Below, piece after piece: positions 58,833 through 64,000 of a stretch of 64,000 nucleotides of DNA. Position 1 is the first letter of the stretch. Each line of letters begins with the position of its first letter. Origin of the DNA: Cacajao melanocephalus (Eukaryota; Chordata; Mammalia; Primates; Pitheciidae); assembly GCA_963573385.1 (NCBI GenBank), contig CAUYLG010070405.1:1-64000 (forward strand). The letters are read 5' to 3'. A program made the translations under genes and the position numbers. Below the pieces are notes generated by a model that was not told the DNA's origin, ran no database searches, and worked only from the letters and a program-made list of their open reading frames with translations.

Positions 58833-59099
58833 TGGGGGTGCTTGAAAAAATGGCACTTGCAAATGCACTGTTCTGCTGTAGGAGATCAAGCTACTCGTCA
58901 TCACACAATGTAATGATGAGCGTAATGCCTGGCACATAGTGAGCTTTCAATAATTGAAGGATTTGAGAAGGAAAACTGCTCTTCTCTGGATGTCACTTAG
59001 ATATGGATAGAAGGGTGACAGCCATATCAGCAGAACTCGCTCCTGTTTCTCCTGCCAATGAAAATTCCAGCCATGTGTCTCATTCTTTTTTGCCTTTCA

Positions 59100-59622
<523 letters not shown>

Positions 59623-59639
59623 TTAGTTTAATTGGTGTC

Positions 59640-59663
59640 TTTTTTTTTTTTTTTTTTTTTTTT
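59640..59663. repeat. Poly(T) run, about 24 nt
   Basis: A pure T run with no adjoining Alu or L1 body on either side that I can recognise. Confidence 0.9.
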
Positions 59664-62346
59664 GGTAGGAAGTAGGATTCAAGCTGAATCCTGAAGCACT
59701 GGTGGGATTTGAATAAGAAGATTTGCTTTCCTTTATGCATGTTTGTGCCTTTTTAGGATGAGGAACATATTCTCTCCTTTGTCTTTTACATGTGAATTCT
59801 GGACATGAACTCCTGCCTTATTCAGAGTCTGACCAATGCTAAGAAAAAATGGGAAAAATCTCTCAATGTCCTCCTCCTTTCCCATCACTCTCATTGCTTT
59901 AAAATAAGTTAATTCACACTATTGCTGCATTGCTGGCAGCTTTATCCACAAACATCCCTGAATCTTTCCTTTGCAATGAAAGATCATAGACTCAGCATCA
60001 AAAGGCACCTCCCCCATCTCACAGTCGGGAAATCAAATCCTACTGGGAGAGCTGGGAGGGCCAGCCCAGAGTTCTACAGCTTGTTGAGGGCAAAGCCCAG
60101 CCCACAGGTCAACCACACATGATGAATGGCCTCCAGCTAAGATCCCCAGGGTCATGGTTCAGGCTTGGTTGACATCTGGGAATCCCTAACGAGCACAGAT
60201 GGTCAGGGGTCAGGGGTGAATGGAAAGGGAGGGCCCTAGACTGCAGGAGACTTTCTGTGATGATGATGACCTCTCAAGGCTTCACCAAGTGCCTTGCAAA
60301 AGAGACTTCTGTAGGAAAGTAGGAAGAATTTACACTGGTACACGTAACATGTGGCAGAGCCAAGGTATGCTCAGATCAAGCGGCTTTCTGAACTTGAGGC
60401 TATAGGCTTGGAAAAGAACAGAGATAAATGGAAACAGAATCTACATTTCCCTGGAGCCCTCATGGAATCCTGGAGGCTTCTCTTTCCTGTTCTGTCCATG
60501 CCCTTCCATCCCTGAAAATATCTAAAGCAACTATCATACAAGTTTGTCCTAAAAAACGTTAGCATTTCAACCTGTTGTCAACAGATTTTCCCGCCCTCTC
60601 TTTGCCCTCTTCCTATTTTTCTCTTCTGTTTTAAATAAGAATTTATTCACAGAATAAGGGATTATTTATAGATGCTAGTATGTGTGTAAAACGGAAACCA
60701 CAAAGTCTGCAGTTGTGGCATAAATTGTGCCTCTCAATTTTGGCTATGTAGTTTTAAGACCAGCCTGAGTGAGAGGGAGTTTTCTGGTTATACCTGTGGC
60801 TTGAGAGAGTAATTTAACTGCTAAGGCTCAGGTTCTTTATCAGGAATAGGGATTCTTTCACGGAGGGGTTGCATCCCTAACCCCCGCACACATCATATAC
60901 AAATGTGTGTGTATATGAATGTGCATTTTCTGCAAAGGGGGTGCACAGCTTTTAACAGAAATCCTAAAATATAGGGGAAACAGGATCAGTGTTACATATA
61001 GACACGGTGGGTATTTTTGGACATGAAAATTTATTTACTGGAAATTTGAGACATCCTACACATTAAACATATTACATTCATCAGATTTTTTTAATTCATA
61101 TTTTTTGTTCTTAATATTACTTTTCACTGAGAAATCATAATTGTATATCTTCTATTGGGTATCTTGAAGCACTCCCAAATGGCTCCCCCTGCTCAAAAAT
61201 AATTCCCTTTCATAATCCCTCTTATAATTCTCTCTTATAAATCCCTGTTATAATTTCATTATAAGAATAACTTTCTTCGGTTAAGCATTTTGATAACTGG
61301 GACAGATAATGCTTACACAGGACAAGGTTCAAACAAATGTAACTTACCATGTCATACTAAGAGTATTTCAACCAATTTACTTCCACAATGGTCAAGTAGC
61401 CATGTGAAAAATTCTAGCGTCAACTCATTGATTTGCTATTTCTACCTTGCTAGAGGACTGCTAGGTGACCCTGAATAACCAGCTGTATCAGCATGTCTTT
61501 TCCCATGTCATAAAAGATTTTTGTTTTGCTATTCTCTTTGATATACAACCTAATAGATGTATTAGGCATCTGTAATAGACGATTTGCCTACATTAGATGT
61601 AATCCTCCTGTTGATGGGTGAAAAAGCTGAGCCTCCACTAGCATGTTCAAAGTCACAAATGGAGGAAGAGAATCACTGATGACCTGTCTCTGGGGTCCAC
61701 ACTCTTTCCTCTAAGCCATGTTACATCTTATACAATATCCACTGCTAACATGATTACCTCCTTTTGAGGATCTGATCCTGGCCAAGGATCAGCTAGAGTT
61801 CCATGTGAAATAATTTTGCTAAAAGTAGGAAGTTAGCAGAGGACAAGATACCAAGATGCAGCTGGCTCTTTAGCTGAAGACCATCACCCGGCTGAAGGCT
61901 CTGCAAACCTGTGACACATCCAAGCTCAAGCCACGGGATTTCTCCTCATTTTGGCACTTAGCACATTTTAAATAGCAAAGTTATTTCGCTCTGGTTAACT
62001 TTTGAGAAGAAAACAGTAACTAAACATAATGTACTAGGGGCCCTGTCACTTACCTGGTCAAAGGGCCTGTCTAGTAAACATAATGTACCTACTGCTTGTC
62101 TTAACAAACCTCTTTCAAAACAAACTATTTTAGCATCCCAAAATTAGGACAGTAGCCATGAGTTAAACAAAACAGCAAGTAGAAGACACAGGTGTGAATA
62201 CAGAAATAGTAGAATTTGCTAAATTGTCTTGGTCTCACTCATCCAATCTGTGATTCAATATTTTTATGCCGTTTTATTGGTGCCTGCTTTTATGCATCAG
62301 TAACCAAACACATTTCTGTTAAGTTTCTCTCAAACTATAATCATTT

Positions 62347-62573
62347 AGGGCAGGTGTCTGCAAACGTTTTTTCCACAAAGTGCACAAGTATTTTCATTTT
62401 GGCTCTTTAGGGCCTATTGTCTATGTCACAACTACTCAACTCTCCCATGGTTGAACACTCATAGATGGTAGGTAAACAAACGAGTGTAGCTGTGTTCTGA
62501 TAAATCTTTATCTATAAAAACAGCGAGTGGGGCGATTTGGCCTGTGAGTTATAGTTTGCTGATCCCGGGTTTA
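62347..62573. mobile_element. hAT-Charlie-like DNA transposon fossil
   Basis: 'GGGCAGGTGTCTGCAAACG', 'CAACTACTCAACTCTCCC', 'GATAAATCTTTATCTATAAA' and 'TAGTTTGCTGATCCC' follow the well-known 'GGTCGGCAAAC...' hAT family, end to end. Confidence 0.75.
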
Positions 62574-63585
62574 GAGGATAGATATAATTTGAGGAACACT
62601 AAAGAAAAGATAAGGGAAAGTAAATAATGAAGACACACAGAGAAGTGCTTATCAGAGAAGGTATACATGTGTTCATTTCCCATGTGGACACTGTATTCAT
62701 ATTTTATACATATTATTAAATATATACATTTAGTATATTGCAGAGGGCTTTCTATGTAGTATACTGGAGGAGGACTAAACTGGAAGTCAGTAGGAAATCA
62801 GGCTCCAAATTAAGTTTTGCCACTAACTTTAATGTATCATTGAGCAAATTATCCTCTCTGAGCCAAGAAAATCTAGTGCGATTATGAGATCTCCAAGGAT
62901 CATTCTTCTTTATCATAGCCTGATGCTATAATTGTCTTATTAAGATTTCTAGGGAGAAATGCAAAGTTAAAAATAAAATCATACAGATTAAAATTATGTA
63001 AGCATCTGGCTTAGAGCCTCTTGATTCAACTCACATAACCAACCAGACTATGGGGGCCAACAGGTCAAAGGACAGTATGTAGAAGACATGGCTTAGATGC
63101 ATGGAGTGAGAGGAGCAACACAGGCTCCCATGGGGTGGGGGCTGAGCTGGAAGATCACTGTAATGAGTAAATTCCCCCTTGGGTACACTTAGTATAATGA
63201 GTAAAGCTTCCTTGTGACTTCAGAAAACAATCATGGGAACACTTTATAAGAAGATCCCATACAGAAGAGTAGAAGCCCTTGGGGTGTGCATAGCTTTAGG
63301 GGATTCAGGGAGTTCCTCCTACCACTATCCTCTCCAAACTGTATAGAACCAAAGATGGTTAGCTCTTTCTCAAATGGTGGTAGTCAGGGTAAATGGTTGA
63401 TCCTTAGATTTTGGCTTTTGCATGCTGTCTAAGAGGGCTTCTGGTACACAAACCGTGCTCTGCAGGGAAAGGGTTGCTGTGGGAGATAAGCTAGAGGGAC
63501 TTTGTATCCCATCCCTGCTTCAGGCAGATCCCCCATCCCACCTTGTGTTTGTTCGTGCTAAATAAATGCTAGTCTAACCACCTCA

Positions 63586-63903
63586 CTATAAATGGGAAAA
63601 CTGAGTCTCAGAAGGGGTCATAAGTGGACGTGGCCATTGCAGAAAGTGAGAGGAGATTCTGGGAGGCGTGAGAAGTTCATACTCATCTTCTGGGGATGGG
63701 GCATGCCTACGGGTAGAAGACATGTGTAGAAGTGAATACTCAGTCTCAGTCCCTCCCAGGGACTCTCTGGGTCTCTCAGCTTTGCAGGGAACATTCTCAT
63801 AGTACTCCTCAGCAAAGTTCCCTGATGGCCTTCTACAGAGGACCTGATGATTGATGAGGGTATAGCACAGCTCCTCTGAGTAGGTCTGGTCAACACTGTC
63901 CTG
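63586..63903 (-). CDS. GCSAM: GCSAM (HGAL/GCET2), last coding exon
   Basis: Germinal-centre B-cell adaptor that binds the actin and B-cell-receptor machinery under the membrane. This exon gives the last 105 codons: QDSVDQTYSEELCYTLINHQ, then AEEYYENVPCKAERPRESLG, then TEYSLLHM and EDEYELL, ending PSETQFSHL before TAG at 63586-63588. The Tyr motifs YENV (Grb2-type), YSLL and YELL (ITAM-like pair) are intact. Compared with the human protein as remembered there are several substitutions and about one residue fewer near STRRHAPSP. The acceptor is a tandem CAGCAG, so the first Gln may be optional. Upstream exons lie beyond the window. The gene converges on C3orf52. Confidence 0.94.
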   Translation of the reverse strand, partial: QDSVDQTYSEELCYTLINHQVLCRRPSGNFAEEYYENVPCKAERPRESLGGTETEYSLLHMSSTRRHAPSPEDEYELLTPPRISSHFLQWPRPLMTPSETQFSHL

Positions 63904-64000
63904 CTGGTTGAAGGAGAGGCATCATCAAGATTTGGCCTTTTGCCATGACCTTTACACTTCAGTCTCAACACAGGCTTGACCCTGGGTCAAGTCTGTCTTC

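Noticed and set aside
63618..63971. 117-codon minus-strand open frame
   Set aside because: It is a shadow of the GCSAM last exon in another frame; the GCSAM frame matches the known protein and the splice site.

Overview
The window is nuclear DNA from a primate. Short split coding exons have GT/AG borders, full-length dimeric Alu elements carry target-site duplications, and there are L1, MIR, L2, MaLR and hAT fossils and one CpG-island promoter. Gene content and order match human 3q13.2: TMPRSS7 (+), C3orf52 (+), GCSAM (-). The encoded proteins differ from the human ones, as I remember them, at scattered residues, most clearly in GCSAM. A non-human primate, perhaps a New World monkey, fits best. 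The species call is inference from memory, not an alignment.

Layout. 1-141 is the 5' end of an L1 on the minus strand. 1405-1881 (-) is an intronless ACP1 retrocopy with an intact 158-codon frame, antisense inside a TMPRSS7 intron. 4868-21403 (+) holds the last nine coding exons of TMPRSS7 (matriptase-3): the end of a CUB domain, three LDLa modules and the whole trypsin-like domain. The joined exons give 442 codons plus stop in one frame. 21404-26030 is the TMPRSS7 3' UTR and the intergenic spacer. About 26030-26640 is the CpG-island promoter and exon 1 of C3orf52. 26291-56796 (+) holds all six C3orf52 coding exons, a complete 213-residue protein, followed by a 3' UTR to about 58370. 58370-63585 is the gap between the convergent genes plus the undefined 3' UTR of GCSAM. 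63586-63903 (-) is the last coding exon of GCSAM.

The three genes are neighbours and do not form a pathway. TMPRSS7 is a membrane serine protease. C3orf52 is a phorbol-ester-induced ER membrane protein linked to LIPH and hair growth. GCSAM is a germinal-centre B-cell signalling adaptor. I saw no tRNA, rRNA, CRISPR, phage or bacterial-type system.

The points most worth a second look are: the intact ACP1 retrocopy; a 31-bp near-perfect palindrome centred on a TPA-response (AP-1) element just downstream of the TPA-induced gene C3orf52; the five-nucleotide terminal coding exon of C3orf52, where intron read-through changes only the last residues; a NAGNAG acceptor in GCSAM; a 250-bp polypyrimidine tract in C3orf52 intron 3; and a class II-like solo LTR within TMPRSS7.
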